Assembly: GCA_025526995.1 (NCBI GenBank)
Contig: JAHLKG010000008.1
Span: forward strand, 496,001 to 560,000
Direction of reading: 5' to 3'
Source: Powellomyces hirtus
Taxonomy: Eukaryota; Chytridiomycota; Chytridiomycetes; Spizellomycetales; Powellomycetaceae
DNA length: 64,000 nt
Part shown: positions 36,206-48,875 of the stretch, piece by piece
Numbering within the stretch: the stretch's first letter is position 1
How the letters are laid out: each line of letters starts with the position of its first letter
Made by a program: the position numbers and the translations under genes
Notes under the pieces: model-generated
The model's input: the letters and a program-made list of their open reading frames with translations, nothing else
The model's database searches: none
Told to the model about the DNA's origin: nothing

Positions 36206-36411
36206 GTTGGATGTCTGGAATCAGAGTTAGTCAACCGGATCGTATAAAGTGGCTAGCTGCGCAGTCCCCGCTTTCTTCCCCCCTTCACATCCCAAGTGAC
36301 TTCCGGGGGAAAACCAAACTATTGTCTGACATTTGCTCGAGAACGGCTGCGACAATATTCTCAGAGAGGAGCCGCATCACTTAGAACCTCTTCACACACA
36401 CACACACGATA

Positions 36412-39400
36412 ATGGCAGACTTGGAAAAACTAGAATATCTATCGCTGGTCTCCAAGATCACCAGCGAGCTGCTCAATCACACCGGCCTCAACGACAAAGT
36501 GCTAGCAGAGTTTATAATAAGCTTGCACTCCAAAGCAAAAGATGTGGATAGCTTCAAGAAGAAGCTCGGCGCCGCCGGGGCAGAATTCCCCATGTCCTTT
36601 GTAGCGAATCTCGATCGACTGATTCACACACTCAAGCCAAAGAATTATAGAAAGAAGAAGAAGGGCAAGAAGGACAAGGACGGAAAGACAGCAGCGGAGG
36701 CGACAGACACTGGAATGGGGGAGTGGGAACGCACGGATGTCGATGAAGAGCGTGAAGCGAAGGTCTCGAAGTTTCCGGGCCTCGCCATCCCAGACGACAG
36801 GGCAAAGGCAGAACAACTGGACAAGGATACCAAAGTAGCTGAAGATGCGCTGGCAGAATTGGAAGGGTTATTCCAAGACAAACAGCGGAATGGGGACGGG
36901 CGTCGAAGAAGTCGAAGTAGAAGTCCACATAGACGCCGCGGAAATAGCCGAAGTCCGGGCAGAAGTCCAAAACGGAGCCGACGAGGAAGTTACGATCGAG
37001 ACGGTCACGACAGGGGAGATTATGACCGAGGTGGCCACGACCGGCCAGGCAGAGGGCGTGACAGGGACCGGGGATCCACCTCGAATCGAATGGACGATGC
37101 CCCAATAATATACAAGATCTATGATGGAAAGGTGTCGGGAGTGAAGGACTTTGGAGCATTCGTTAGTCTAGAGGGAATTAGAGGCCGTGCGGAAGGAATG
37201 GTGCATATCGGCAGTCTGTCAGCTGGAGCGGGCAGGGTGGCGCACCCGTCAGATGTGGTGTCTCGAGGACAGGCCGTCAAAGTCAAAGTGATGACAGTAG
37301 CTGGGAATCGGATAGGACTGTCGATGAGGGATGTGGATCAGGCAACGGGTGCTGATCTCACCCCACATCTTCGCCCGAAAACGAGAGAGGAAATGGAAGC
37401 GGATCTCACTCGAAATCCTGATCGACCGATTATGACCTCGTTTAGTGAGGTTCCGATCGTCGATGACATTGACACACATACGCCAAATGTCAAGCGAATA
37501 TCGTCACCCGAGCGGTGGGAGATTAAGCAACTGATCGCATCAGGCGTCCTGAACCCCAAGGATTACCCGACGTTCGATGAAGATCAAGGAGCTCTGAACT
37601 ACGAGGATGCAGAGGAAGAACTGGATATTGAAATCAAAGATGAAGAACCCTCTTTCCTGAAGGGACAAACAAAACAAAGCGTTCAGCTCAGCCCTATCAA
37701 GATCGTAAAGAATCCAGATGGTACAATGAACAGAGCGGCTCTGGCGGGTGCTGCGCTGGCGAAGGAACGAAGAGAAATCCGCCAACAGCAAGCCGCAGCC
37801 GAATACGATGCCGTACCGAAAGATCTGAACCGACCGTGGGTGGACCCGATGGCCCAAAATGAGGACCGTCAATTTGCGCAGGACCTGAAAGGCTTTGGCC
37901 AAACAGGCGACAACATACCTGAATGGAAGAAGAAAACATTCAACAACGCCACAACATTCGGTAAAATCACCAGTCTCTCGATCAAAGAGCAGCGCGAATC
38001 ACTGCCTATCTACAAACTGCGTGAAACCATCGTTAAAGCCGTTGATGAGAATCAGGTTTTGGTAGTTGTCGGTGACACTGGATCAGGAAAGACGACGCAA
38101 ATGACGCAGTACCTCGCTGAAGAGGGTTTCGCCAACAGAGGGATGATTGGATGCACGCAACCTCGTCGTGTTGCGGCAATGTCTGTCGCCAAACGTGTCG
38201 CGGAAGAAGTCGGATGCCGGTTGGGTCAAGAAGTTGGATACACCATCCGTTTCGAAGACTGCACGAGCCCAGAAACCAAGATCAAGTACATGACAGATGG
38301 TATGCTGCTTCGCGAGTGTCTCATCGACCCAAAACTGCAGAAATACTCTGTGCTGCTTCTCGATGAAGCTCACGAACGGACAGTGCAGACCGACGTTCTC
38401 TTTGGTTTGCTCAAGAATACGGTCAAAGAGCGACCGGATCTGAAGCTCATTGTCACATCCGCTACTCTCGACGCCGAACGATTCTCGACGTACTTTTTCA
38501 ACTGCCCCATTCTCACCATTCCGGGTCGAACCTTCCCTGTCGAAATTTTGTTTGCAAAGGAACCGGAATCGGACTACATGGACAGCGCGCTCATCACTGT
38601 CATGCAGATTCACCTGTCGGAGCCTGCTGGCGATATCTTGCTGTTTCTTACAGGTCAGGAAGAGATCGACACCGCTGCGGAGATTCTATATGAGCGCATG
38701 AAAGCGCTGGGGCCGATGGTGCCCGAGCTTATTGTCCTACCCGTGTACTCGGCGCTGCCGTCCGAAATGCAGTCGCGTATTTTTGACCCTGCCCCGCCAG
38801 GAGCGCGGAAGGTTGTCATCGCCACCAACATTGCAGAAACGTCCATCACGATTGACGGAATTTACTATGTCGTCGACCCCGGATTCGTTAAGCAGAACAC
38901 ATACGACCCGAAACTGGGTATGGATGCCCTTGTAGTAGTCCCTATCTCACAAGCCCAAGCGCGACAGCGATCAGGCCGGGCCGGACGAACAGGGCCCGGC
39001 AAGTGCTACCGATTGTACACTGAATCGGCCTACCGCAACGAAATGCTTCCCAACGCAGTTCCCGACATCCAGCGTATGAACCTGTCCAATATCGTGCTCA
39101 CGTTGAAGGCGATGGGAATCAACGATCTGCTCAATTTTGGATTCATGGACCCGCCGCCCGTTCAAACGCTCATCACTGCCATGGAGTTGCTCTTCCAGTT
39201 GGGTGCGCTGGACAATGAGGGTCTGCTGACACGGGTTGGACGAAAAATGGCCGAGTTCCCGCTGGACCCGTCTCTCGCCAAGATGCTGATCCTGTCAGTC
39301 GACCTGGGCTGCTCAGAAGAGATCCTGACTGTCGTCGCCATGCTATCCGTGCAAAACATCTGGTACCGTCCGAAAGAAAAACAAGCGCAAGCGGACTCGA

Positions 39401-39990
39401 AGAAGGCAAAGTTCCACCAACCGGAAGGCGACCATCTGACGCTCCTCGCCGTGTACAATGCCTGGAAAACATCCAAGTTTTCCAACCCCTGGTGCTACGA
39501 AAACTTTGTGCAGGCCCGCTCCCTCCGCCGTGCGCAGGACGTCCGGAAGCAGCTCATGGGTATCATGGACCGCTACAAACACGATATTGTCAGCTGCGGC
39601 CGTAACTACAACAAGGTCCGCATGGCTATCAGCGGTGGGTTCTTCCGCCACGCGGCAAAGAAAGATCCGCAGGAGGGATACAAGACGCTCGTCGAATCAA
39701 CACCCGTCTACATTCACCCGTCCTCGGCGCTGTTCAACCGACAGCCCGAGTGGGTTATTTACCATGAACTGGTCTTGACTACCAAAGAGTATATGCGTGA
39801 AGTGATCGCCATTGAACCCAAATGGCTTGTGGAAGTGGCCCCGGCGTTCTTCAAGAGTGCGGACGCGAACAAGATTAGTAAACGCAAACGCGCCGAGAAG
39901 CTCGAGCCGCTGTACAATCGCTACGAGAAGCCCAACGAGTGGCGGATCAGTCGGGTCGCTCGTGGACACCGCATCTCGCAGACTTTCTAA
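36412..39990 (+). CDS. PRP22: DEAH-box splicing helicase Prp22/DHX8
   Basis: Intronless, 1,192 residues. An N-terminal helical segment (about 1-80) is followed by a Lys-rich linker and an RS-like stretch (about 162-225, [13 protein letters not shown]). An S1 RNA-binding domain lies at about 242-312 ([17 protein letters not shown]). DEAH helicase motifs are I GDTGSGKT 554-561, II DEAH 651-654, III SAT 683-685 and [14 protein letters not shown] 852-863. The winged-helix, ratchet and OB regions follow to [11 protein letters not shown]. The S1 domain together with the DEAH core identifies Prp22/DHX8, which releases spliced mRNA from the spliceosome and proofreads exon ligation. Its own lack of introns contrasts with its role and with its neighbours. 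Length matches human DHX8 (about 1,220). Confidence 0.96.
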   Translation: MADLEKLEYLSLVSKITSELLNHTGLNDKVLAEFIISLHSKAKDVDSFKKKLGAAGAEFPMSFVANLDRLIHTLKPKNYRKKKKGKKDKDGKTAAEATDTGMGEWERTDVDEEREAKVSKFPGLAIPDDRAKAEQLDKDTKVAEDALAELEGLFQDKQRNGDGRRRSRSRSPHRRRGNSRSPGRSPKRSRRGSYDRDGHDRGDYDRGGHDRPGRGRDRDRGSTSNRMDDAPIIYKIYDGKVSGVKDFGAFVSLEGIRGRAEGMVHIGSLSAGAGRVAHPSDVVSRGQAVKVKVMTVAGNRIGLSMRDVDQATGADLTPHLRPKTREEMEADLTRNPDRPIMTSFSEVPIVDDIDTHTPNVKRISSPERWEIKQLIASGVLNPKDYPTFDEDQGALNYEDAEEELDIEIKDEEPSFLKGQTKQSVQLSPIKIVKNPDGTMNRAALAGAALAKERREIRQQQAAAEYDAVPKDLNRPWVDPMAQNEDRQFAQDLKGFGQTGDNIPEWKKKTFNNATTFGKITSLSIKEQRESLPIYKLRETIVKAVDENQVLVVVGDTGSGKTTQMTQYLAEEGFANRGMIGCTQPRRVAAMSVAKRVAEEVGCRLGQEVGYTIRFEDCTSPETKIKYMTDGMLLRECLIDPKLQKYSVLLLDEAHERTVQTDVLFGLLKNTVKERPDLKLIVTSATLDAERFSTYFFNCPILTIPGRTFPVEILFAKEPESDYMDSALITVMQIHLSEPAGDILLFLTGQEEIDTAAEILYERMKALGPMVPELIVLPVYSALPSEMQSRIFDPAPPGARKVVIATNIAETSITIDGIYYVVDPGFVKQNTYDPKLGMDALVVVPISQAQARQRSGRAGRTGPGKCYRLYTESAYRNEMLPNAVPDIQRMNLSNIVLTLKAMGINDLLNFGFMDPPPVQTLITAMELLFQLGALDNEGLLTRVGRKMAEFPLDPSLAKMLILSVDLGCSEEILTVVAMLSVQNIWYRPKEKQAQADSKKAKFHQPEGDHLTLLAVYNAWKTSKFSNPWCYENFVQARSLRRAQDVRKQLMGIMDRYKHDIVSCGRNYNKVRMAISGGFFRHAAKKDPQEGYKTLVESTPVYIHPSSALFNRQPEWVIYHELVLTTKEYMREVIAIEPKWLVEVAPAFFKSADANKISKRKRAEKLEPLYNRYEKPNEWRISRVARGHRISQTF

Positions 39991-40513
39991 ATCCGAAGAT
40001 CCAATACGCGTTTCGATGCTTACTCTTGTCCCTATCCCTGTTGCTGTGTTTTTCATTTACATGTATTTTGCACAAAAGCTATTAAGACCTGTGGGGATTT
40101 GAGTTTTTGATACAGGGTGGTGCATACAATTGCATGACCAGAACAATCAAAAGAAGTGCGATCAACACTGTTACGGGAACAGTGATACTCAGCGATACGA
40201 AAATTTACGTATCAGAATTGGCTGTTCTCAAAGAGAACAGGCCAGGTACAAAAGAGAGACGCATGTGATAATCAGTCATAGATGGTGAACTACCGTTGTT
40301 AATCACACGGCCTCAATGGGTTCAAAAAAGCCAAGTTTCCGGAATTAGTATTTTGTGTGAGAAGTTTCAAAATCACAGACATAACCGATATTCAAAATAG
40401 CGAGTGGATCGGAGTACACCACGGAGGCGCTGATCGCCAAGTGGGTTGAGTAGTTTGCTAGGCGAATGCATCAAAAAGATTGTATCGTGCAAAAACTACA
40501 AGGAGTCATCAAA
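39991..40513. other. 3' flank of Prp22
   Basis: Between Prp22 stop and a tRNA gene. No coding region or additional RNA gene recognised. Confidence 0.45.
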
Positions 40514-40585
40514 TCCTCGATGGTCCAGTGGTTAGGATCTCACGCTCTCACCGTGATGGCCAGGGTTCGATTCCCTGTCGGGGAA
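40514..40585 (+). tRNA. tRNA-Glu (anticodon CUC), copy 2
   Basis: Same 72-nt sequence as the other CUC copies (TCCTCGA acceptor stem, GGTCCAGTGG A box, CUC anticodon, GGTTCGATTCC B box). It sits in the gap between the convergent Prp22 and GOGAT genes. Confidence 0.95.
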
Positions 40586-40916
40586 TAACTGACCACCTTT
40601 TTGCTCAGGTTGTCAGCCATAGTGGCCTCAACGGTCTGTCCATGGCTCTTTTTGCACCGTACAATGAGAAACGGATCAAGGCCGAGAGAGCTCAGAAAGA
40701 GAAAAATATATTCACAAAAAGGAATGGGAGGCGGATTCGCTATCTCGCATAAAATAACAGAATAATTGGGGGGTGTGCGAGGGATGTGAGTTGACTAGCT
40801 ACATGTATGCGGTGAAGGGGGTATGTCGATGATGTGGTGGGATGTGCGTATGTGAATGGTGGGTATCAACGCGGGAGTGCGGAGGGGATGGATGGATGGA
40901 ACGTTCAACAGCTGAT
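40586..40916. other. 3' flank of glutamate synthase
   Basis: Non-coding gap downstream of the tRNA and beyond the stop codon of the minus-strand GOGAT gene. Nothing recognised. Confidence 0.4.
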
Positions 40917-43900
40917 TTACGCAACGCCAGCAGTGCCGCCTCGTCCATCGCTCGCCCAGGCCAGCGCGACTCCCTCCAGGAGCTCGACTGGTCGCTGCTC
41001 GATACCTCCCGGAACCGGCAATCGAGTGTTGCCCATCAGGTAGACATCGATTTCTCGCGCCGCCTGTCGTCCTTCGTTGATGCCCCACACAATCAGGGAC
41101 TGTCCTCGTCGGCAATCTCCGGCGGCAAACACGCCTGGGATGTTGGTCGCGTACGAGTTCTTCGGGGTGGTGATGTTGGTGCGGGCATCAGTGCGGACAG
41201 TGAGCTGATCGATGATTTCCTTCTCGGGACCCAAGAAACCCATGGCGAGAAGTACGAGGTCGGCCTGGAAGAACTTGCCCGAGCCCGGGACCTCCTGCAT
41301 CTTCCATGCGCCCGTCGCAGGGTCCTTTGTCCACTCGACACGGATCGTGTTGATTCCCTTGACGTGACCATTTCCGTCCGCAACAAACTCCTTGGTGAGA
41401 ATGCAGTACTCACGCGGGTCTTTGCCGTGTTGGATTTGTACTTCCGCGTGGCCGTAGTCAACCTTGAACACACGGGGGAAAGTGGGCCACGGGTTGTCCT
41501 TGGCGCGAGTGACTGGGGGTTGCGGGAGGAGCTCAAAGTTGACAACCGAAGTGGCACCGTGACGGAGGGAGGTAGCGATACAGTCGCATCCCGTGTCTCC
41601 TCCTCCAATGACAACCACGTGCTTGCCCTTGGCCGACAGGTAGTCTCCGTTCTTGAGATCAGTGTCGAGAAGGGACTTGGTGTTGCGCTGCAGGAACTCC
41701 ATGGCAAAGTGGATACCGTCAAGGTTGCGGTTCGGGACGGGGAGGTCACGGGGCCATGTAGCACCCATGGCGAGAACCATCACGTCATTCTCTTCCTTGA
41801 GCTGAGTAGCGCTGACGTTCTTACCAACGTGGGCGTTGGTTACAAAGTCAACACCTTCAGCGGCCATGAGGTCGACACGTCTCTGAACGATGCCCTTGTC
41901 GAGCTTCATGTTGGGAATACCGTACATGAGCAGACCACCAATGCGGTCATTGCGGTCATAGACCGTCACCGAGTGACCAGCTTTGTTGAGCTGATCGGCA
42001 GCCGCAAGACCGGCGGGTCCGGATCCAATGACGGCAACCTTCTTGCCAGTCCTGTGCTTGGGTGGGTTCGGCACGATCCATCCCTCGGCAAATCCTCGGT
42101 CGATGATGGCACACTCGATGGATTTGATGGAAACGGGGAGCTCGTTGATGCCGAGGACGCAAGCGCCTTCACATGGGGCGGGGCAGACACGTCCAGTGAA
42201 CTCGGGGAAGTTGTTGGTCATGAGCAAGCGATCGAGAGCTTCTTGCCACTGGTCCTTGAAGACCAGCTCGTTCCACTTGGGGATAATGTTTCCGATGGGG
42301 CATCCATTGTCAGACTGACAGAAGGGCACACCACAATCCATGCATCGCGCAGCCTGGACCTTCAACTCGTCTGGGTTCAGACGCGCGTTGATCTCCTTCC
42401 AGTCCTTGACACGCTTCTTGGGGTTCCGGTATCGGTCGCCCTGGCGCTTGTACTTCATGAAACCGCGGACCTTGTCAATGACCTCGACGCGCTTCTGCAC
42501 CATGGCTTCGTCGGCGATGCTGTCTTCGAGATCGACGAGCTGAGGCTCCTTGCGGGCTGGCGACTGGGACACGGGCTCCGGGCGAGCCTGAGCCATGGAA
42601 CCTTCCTTCTCGAGCACCTTCATGGCCAAGGCATTCTTGTAGTCACGCGGGAAGACCTTGACAAAGTGAGGCAAAACCTTGTGCCAGTTCTGCAATACCT
42701 TCTTGGCAATACCAGATCCGGTGAAGTGATGGTGCTCGCCAATGAGGTCCTTGAGCCATTTGACCTCCTCGGTCTCGTTGACGCGTTCGAGGTCCACCAT
42801 CTCCATGTTGCAGCTGTCTGCGAAGGCTTCCTTCTCATCCAAAATGTACGCAATTCCACCACTCATTCCGGCGGCAAAGTTGCGACCAACGGAACCGAGG
42901 ATAACAACTCGGCCTCCCGTCATGTACTCGCATCCGTGGTCACCAGCTCCTTCCACGACAGCTGTAGCACCAGAGTTACGGACGGCGAATCGCTCGGCTG
43001 CGACTCCAGAGAAGAATGCCTTGCCGCTGGTAGCTCCGTACAGACAGACGTTACCGACGATAATGTTCTGTTCCGCCTTGAATAGAGAATCCTTGGGCGG
43101 GTAGACCACGATCTGACCACCAGACAATCCCTTGCCGACATAGTCGTTAGCGTCACCTTCCAGCTCAATGGAGATTCCAGAGGCAAGGAAGGCTCCGAGA
43201 GACTGTCCGGCAGAACCAGTGAGCTTGACCTTGATGGTACCATCCGGCAGACCGTCCTCTCCGTGGGCCTTGGACACTTCGTACGACAAAGTGGAACCGA
43301 GAGCGCGATCCGTGTTGACGACTTCAGCACTGATCTCAACGGGGCGACGATGCTCCAAGGCGCGTTTGGCCTGCTCAATCAGCTTGTTGTCCAGGCGCTT
43401 GTACAACATGTGGTCTTGCTTCTTGATGTTGTGAGTAGCAGCTCCGGGTCGCAAAGTGAACGCAGGGGTCAAGACCGGAGTGAGGTCGAGGTTACGCGTC
43501 TTTGGGTTCTTGGCCGAGTCGTTGATGGTAAGGAAATCGGTGCGACCAACCATCTCGTCAATGGTGTGGAATCCGAGTTTCGCCATGACGGATCGGCATT
43601 CTTCAGCGACGTAGTAGAAGAAGTTGACTACGTCTTCGGGAGTACCTTCGAACTTCTTGCGGAGCTCTGGGTCTTGTGTTGCGACACCAACGGGGCATGT
43701 GTTCAAATGGCTGTGGATTGAAAGCGAGTTTAGAAATTTTGTCTTACTGCGAGCAATCGTCTGCAGAATCAGTTACTCACCACTTGCGCATCATGGTGCA
43801 ACCCATGGCAATCAGCGGGGCGGTTGCGAAACCCCATTCTTCCGCACCGAGCAAACAGGCAATGGCGACATCGCGTCCAGTCTTGATTTGACCATCGGTC

Positions 43901-46900
43901 TGCAATACCACGCGTCCACGGAGGTCGTTGAGCACCAAGGTTTGGTGCGTTTCTGCAAGACCGAGTTCCCAAGGGAGACCAGCATACTTGATCCCGGTCC
44001 ATCGGGAAGCACCCGTTCCACCATCGTGACCAGAGATGAGGATGTGGTCGGCGCGCGCCTTGGCGACACCCGAGGCGATGACACCGACACCTACTTCAGA
44101 CACCAGCTTGACCGAGACTCTGGCGACAGGGTTGGCGCACTTGAGATCGTAGATCAGCTGTTTCAAATCTTCAATCGAGTAAATATCGTGATGGGGTGGA
44201 GGGGAGATCAGACCAACTCCGGGAGTAGATTTACGGGTGGCAGCAATGCCCTCGGAGACCTTGTGTCCGGGAAGTTCACCGCCTTCTCCTGGCTTCGCAC
44301 CCTGTGCCATCTTGATTTGCAGTTCCTCAGCGTCAGACAGGTAGTAGCTAGTCACACCAAATCGACCGGAAGCGACCTGCTTGATGGAAGAACGAGCCGA
44401 GTCTCCGTTCGCCATAGGTTTCGATCGAAGAGGATCTTCACCACCTTCACCAGTGTTACTCTTTCCACCGAGACGGTTCATGGCCTTGGCGAGAGTAGAG
44501 TGGGCTTCCATCGAGATAGATCCGTACGACATGGCACCTGTGCAGAAACGCTTGACAATTTCTGTCCACGGCTCAACATCATCGATCGAGATGGGCCTCG
44601 CATTGTCAAACTTAAAGTCTAGCAGTCCTCGCAGTGTGCAGTTCTTGATCTGTTCGTAAGACTGACGCGAGTAGGCCTCGTAGGCGTTGGTGTTCTTGCG
44701 GCGGACGGCATCCTGCAGGTTGGCAATGCTGGCGGGATCGTTGATGTGGGACTCGCCTCCGTCACGCCAGTGGTAGTCTCCCGACTCGGGGAGGGATTCG
44801 ATGGCGACGGTTTCGCGGGATGGCCAGGCAGCCTCGTGGAAGGCGATGGTGTCGAGAGCGAGAATGTCAAATCCAACACCCTTGATACGAGACGCAGTTC
44901 CCGAGAAACATTTCGAGACGACGGACGAGTCGAGACCGAGAGCCTCGAAAATCTGCGCTGCTTTGTAACTCTGCAAGGTGGAGATTCCCATCTTGGACAT
45001 GACCTTCCGGATACCGTCGTTGCTCGCTTTGATGTAGTTGTACACAATCTTCTCCTCGGTCAACTCTTGGCGCAGAATTTTCTCGCGCTTGAGTTTGTAC
45101 ATGGCTTCGTAGGCGAGGTAGGGGCAGATGGCATCAGCACCGTAACCAAGCAGCACACAGAAGTGGTGGACTTCACGCGCTTCACCCGATTCAACAACCA
45201 AGGCAATCTTGGATCGCAGCTTGTTACGGATCAAGTGGTGGTGCACACCACCCAAAGCAACCAGCGCAGAGAGAGGAACTCGGTCGCTGGAAACGGTGCG
45301 GTCGCTGAGAATAGCAATCTTCAGACCATCATGAATGGCCTGCGAGACTTCAGAGCAGACGCGGTCGAGGGCGGCGAGGTATCCCGCAACGCCCTCGTGC
45401 TTGAGGAAAGTGATGTCGATCTCAGCAACCGACCAGTCAGCCCTGAACTGGGGGAGACCCTTCAAAGCCTCGAGTTCGTCGATGGACAGGATTGGGGATG
45501 GCAGGTGAAGTCGGTGAGCCTGGTAAGGATCGATCTCCAGGATGTTGCCTTGCGGACCGACATAGCAGGAAAGTGACATGACGCAGTCTTCCCGGATAGG
45601 GTCAATGGGCGGGTTGGTGACCTGAGCGAACAGCTGGCGGAAGTACTCGTAAATGAGCTTGGGCTGTCGAGACATGCACGCAAGTGGGGTATCGTATCCC
45701 ATAGAGCCCAGAGCTTCCTTCCCGTCAGCCACCATCGGGGTTATCAGCATATTCAGCTGCTCAATAGTAAAACCGAACGCCAACATGCGCTTATCTTCAG
45801 CGATGGTGAACTCATCAAGAACATGCTTGTGGAACTGTCCGCTGCGGGCAGCAAATTTACTGACATCGGCCATGCTCAACATGTTATCCTTGATCCATTG
45901 GCCGAACGGGTTTCCCGTGCTGATGCGCATCTTCAGCTCGCTGTCGTCCACGATGCGTCCTTCCTCAGTATCGACGAGCAACATCTTCCCTGGCTGCAGA
46001 CGGCCTTTGGTAGTGATGGTGTCGGTCTTGACGGCGATGGTACCGACTTCCGAGGCGCAGATCATGATGTCGTCGTTGGTAACGTAGAAACGGCATGGAC
46101 GCAAACCGTTACGGTCGAGCGAGGCTCCAACGTATCGACCGTCAGAGAATGTGAACAAGGCGGGGCCGTCCCATGGTTCCATCAGACAAGCAGCCCATTC
46201 ATAGAAAGCGCGCTTCTCAGGTGCCATGTTGGGCTGATTTTCCCAGGCCTCCGGAATCATCATCATGACGGCTTCTGGGAGGTCCACAACGCCGTTCATA
46301 ATCAGCAGTTCGAGCACATTGTCGAATGCAGCGGAGTCAGATCCACCTTCTTCAATGATGGGAAGAAGGGATTCGAGATGGTCCTTGAACGCCTCGCTCT
46401 TGATGACACCTTCACGGGCACGCATCCAATTCTTGTTGCCTCGGAGAGTGTTGATCTCACCGTTGTGCGCACACCATCGCATGGGTTGTGCTCGGTCCCA
46501 GGATGGGAAAGTGTTGGTGGAGAATCGCGAGTGGACGAGACAGAAGTACGCCTTGAAACCTGGGTTGGTGAGGTCGGAAAAGTACTCGTACACCTGGACG
46601 GGAGAGAGCAGGCCCTTGTAGACCATGTGCTTGCTGGAGAGAGAGCAGATGTAGAACCACTTTTTCATCGTGATGGTGTGGGTAGACTGCTTGCGGAGGA
46701 TGAACAGCTGACGCTCAAAATGCTTGTGGTCGAAGGCTGTTCCGTGCGCTCGAACCAATGTGACAAACGGCTGCACAATGGCGGGCTCTTTGCTCTTGGA
46801 TGAGGGTCCAAGGATCGAGTTGTCGCGAGGTACGGGACGCCAGCAGAGAACATTCAGTCCCAGCTGGTGAGCGATTTCCTCGAACTTTTCTTGGCTTTCC

Positions 46901-47262
46901 TTCTGGCTCGTAACATCGGGCTTGAGGTATATGTTTCCGACAGCGTATTCGCCATCGGGAGGCAGCACGATGCCAAAGTTGCGTTTGACGTCACGAGCAA
47001 AGAATTCGTGCGGGATAGAGCACATGACGCCCGCGCCATCACCATCTCGCGTGTCAGCTCCAACCGCTCCTCGGTGGGTCATGTTGCAAAGAAGGTTGCG
47101 CGCATCGGCGACAATCTGGTGCGCGGGCTGTCCCTTGATGTGGCATACGAAACCCACTCCGCAGGCATCTTTTTCAAACTGGGGATCGTAGAGACCCTGC
47201 GCTTTGGGAAGGGAGTCGGCCCATGATGTGGTGTTTTCAGGCTCCTGGTGAGCGGGCACCAT
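40917..47262 (-). CDS. GLT1: NADH-dependent glutamate synthase (GOGAT), fused alpha-beta polypeptide
   Basis: Two exons (43781-47262 and 40917-43710) give 2,091 residues. The class II amidotransferase domain begins [12 protein letters not shown]; the Cys is the glutaminase nucleophile exposed after propeptide removal. The central and FMN synthase domains follow, with [15 protein letters not shown]. The 3Fe-4S cysteines lie in [18 protein letters not shown], and the single intron cuts this motif. The GXGXG-type beta-helix domain (GGRVVILG) precedes the beta part, which has [35 protein letters not shown] and the NADH motif GGGDTGCDC. It converts glutamine and 2-oxoglutarate to two glutamates with NADH, for ammonium assimilation in the cytosol. 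As in yeast Glt1 both subunits are fused. Confidence 0.96.
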
Positions 47263-48803
47263 AACTCTTAATTTGCTGGCTTGATTAGTTTAGTGGCGAA
47301 ATGCGATTGTGCGGGGGGGGGTCTCTAATGATGCGAATGATGTAAAACGGGAGAAAGGGCTTTTAACGAAAAAAGTTCGTGACGAGAGCAAAAGACAAAC
47401 AGCAGAGAGCGCGTGACGAGTGTAGTATTCGTAGGCCTGTCGCGCGTGGAGGGGAGGGACGGCGGACGCTGCCTGTGGGTGCTTTGTACTAACCTCTCTG
47501 GAGTGGATATGATGCCAAAGGACCAGCAAGTAAGATGGATGCGCGCAGAAACGAGAACCAAAAGAAGGACAAGAGGGTGGGTGGGTTGATGCAAGTGCTT
47601 TATGTATGTACGGGGGGTGGGGGCAAGCTGTGGGGGGAAAGCGACGCGAGCAGCGAGGCAAAGAGGATGAGTAATTTGGATTGATGGATAAAAAACCCCA
47701 CAAACGGGTAAGCGGGAGATAAGACAATGGCAGGGCACCACGATGGGAAGGGACTCGTAAATGGGAAAGGAATATACGCACCAACAACAACAACAACAAC
47801 AACAACAATAAGGGTTTGGACGTAAATAGATTTATGGGAAGATAGATGTACAAGCAAAACAAGCAACGGCGGGCGAAGGATGGAAAAGAAAGGGCTCCCG
47901 GGCGAGACGAGAGAAGGGAAGGCGCGAGAGAAGGTTTCTTGTCTAGTTTTTATAAACACGAGTGAGTTAATGAATGTGGGGAGGCGCGGGGGATGGGAGA
48001 TGGAAACGATCAAACGCATCAAAAGTGGGGAAGGAAGAAGAACCGACGCCGTGGGAGAGACTTTGCAGATTGAAATTATTCATCACTCACTCGCGACGTG
48101 CCCGGTATCACCCGCATCATCACCATCTTCGTGGGAAAAAGAGAGAGGGCCCAAGTCCTCGTATTAGTTGGGATTCCCCCACTTTCAACTAGCCAATCGA
48201 TGCGCGTCACCAAATAGATGGATGGATTGGCCCTCGATAAGATCGCAACTTCCAAACACGGTTACATGGGTTTCCCTATTGCCAACTGGCGCGTGCTTTT
48301 GTTGCCTGTGGTGACTCACTCCAATGTCCGAGGTGCCCGAGTGGGGAAGGGAGGGTCGTGTCGTGTGCGCGTGCCTGCCGTACCACCCCGCGTGCCTCAG
48401 TCGCACAAGATGAAGATCGCATCGATTTCTGTGCAACGCGACCGCTGTGCCCAGTTGTACTGATAACTGCGATCAATCAATGCCAAGTGGAGCACCCCTT
48501 GTTTCCCAGGTTTCCAGGTCCCCCACAACCATAACTCATAAAACTCCTCCCCGACCGGTCACAGAGAGGATGTCCGTCTCACAATTGATGGGTACCACAA
48601 GCCGTGGATCCGGATTACTGGCATAATACCCACGCGCCAGAGGGATACTCAGGTAAGACTCGGTACGAGTTGACCCACACAAATTATTGCATAAGCCTTG
48701 TGGCTTTCTTGACTGGAATGCGTGCAACGAGGCGCAAACCACATCGAGACCACCTCCATGTATCTTTTACTATCCAGGCCAAAGGACACATCCTCTCATA
48801 CAG
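47263..48803. other. Promoter side of GOGAT, with AAC microsatellite
   Basis: Upstream of the GOGAT start. Contains purine-rich runs and an (AAC) repeat at 47782-47808. No supported coding frame. Confidence 0.45.
47782..47808. repeat. (AAC)n microsatellite
   Basis: About nine tandem AAC units about 520 nt upstream of the GOGAT start codon. Confidence 0.9.
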
Positions 48804-48875
48804 TCCTCGATGGTCCAGTGGTTAGGATCTCACGCTCTCACCGTGATGGCCAGGGTTCGATTCCCTGTCGGGGAA
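48804..48875 (+). tRNA. tRNA-Glu (anticodon CUC), copy 3
   Basis: 72-nt tRNA with the same sequence as the other CUC copies. Its 3' flank (ACTTTTGTGCAG) resembles that of the copy at 55297, which suggests both were copied with flanking DNA. Confidence 0.95.

Noticed and set aside
40842..43085. A 747-codon plus-strand open frame opposite the 3' half of GOGAT
   Set aside because: It mirrors codon structure of a highly conserved gene on the other strand, contains no recognisable domain, and starts within non-coding sequence. Such antisense frames also occur opposite other conserved genes in this window.
45823..46803. A 326-codon plus-strand open frame inside the GOGAT alpha region
   Set aside because: Antisense shadow of glutamate synthase with no independent evidence.
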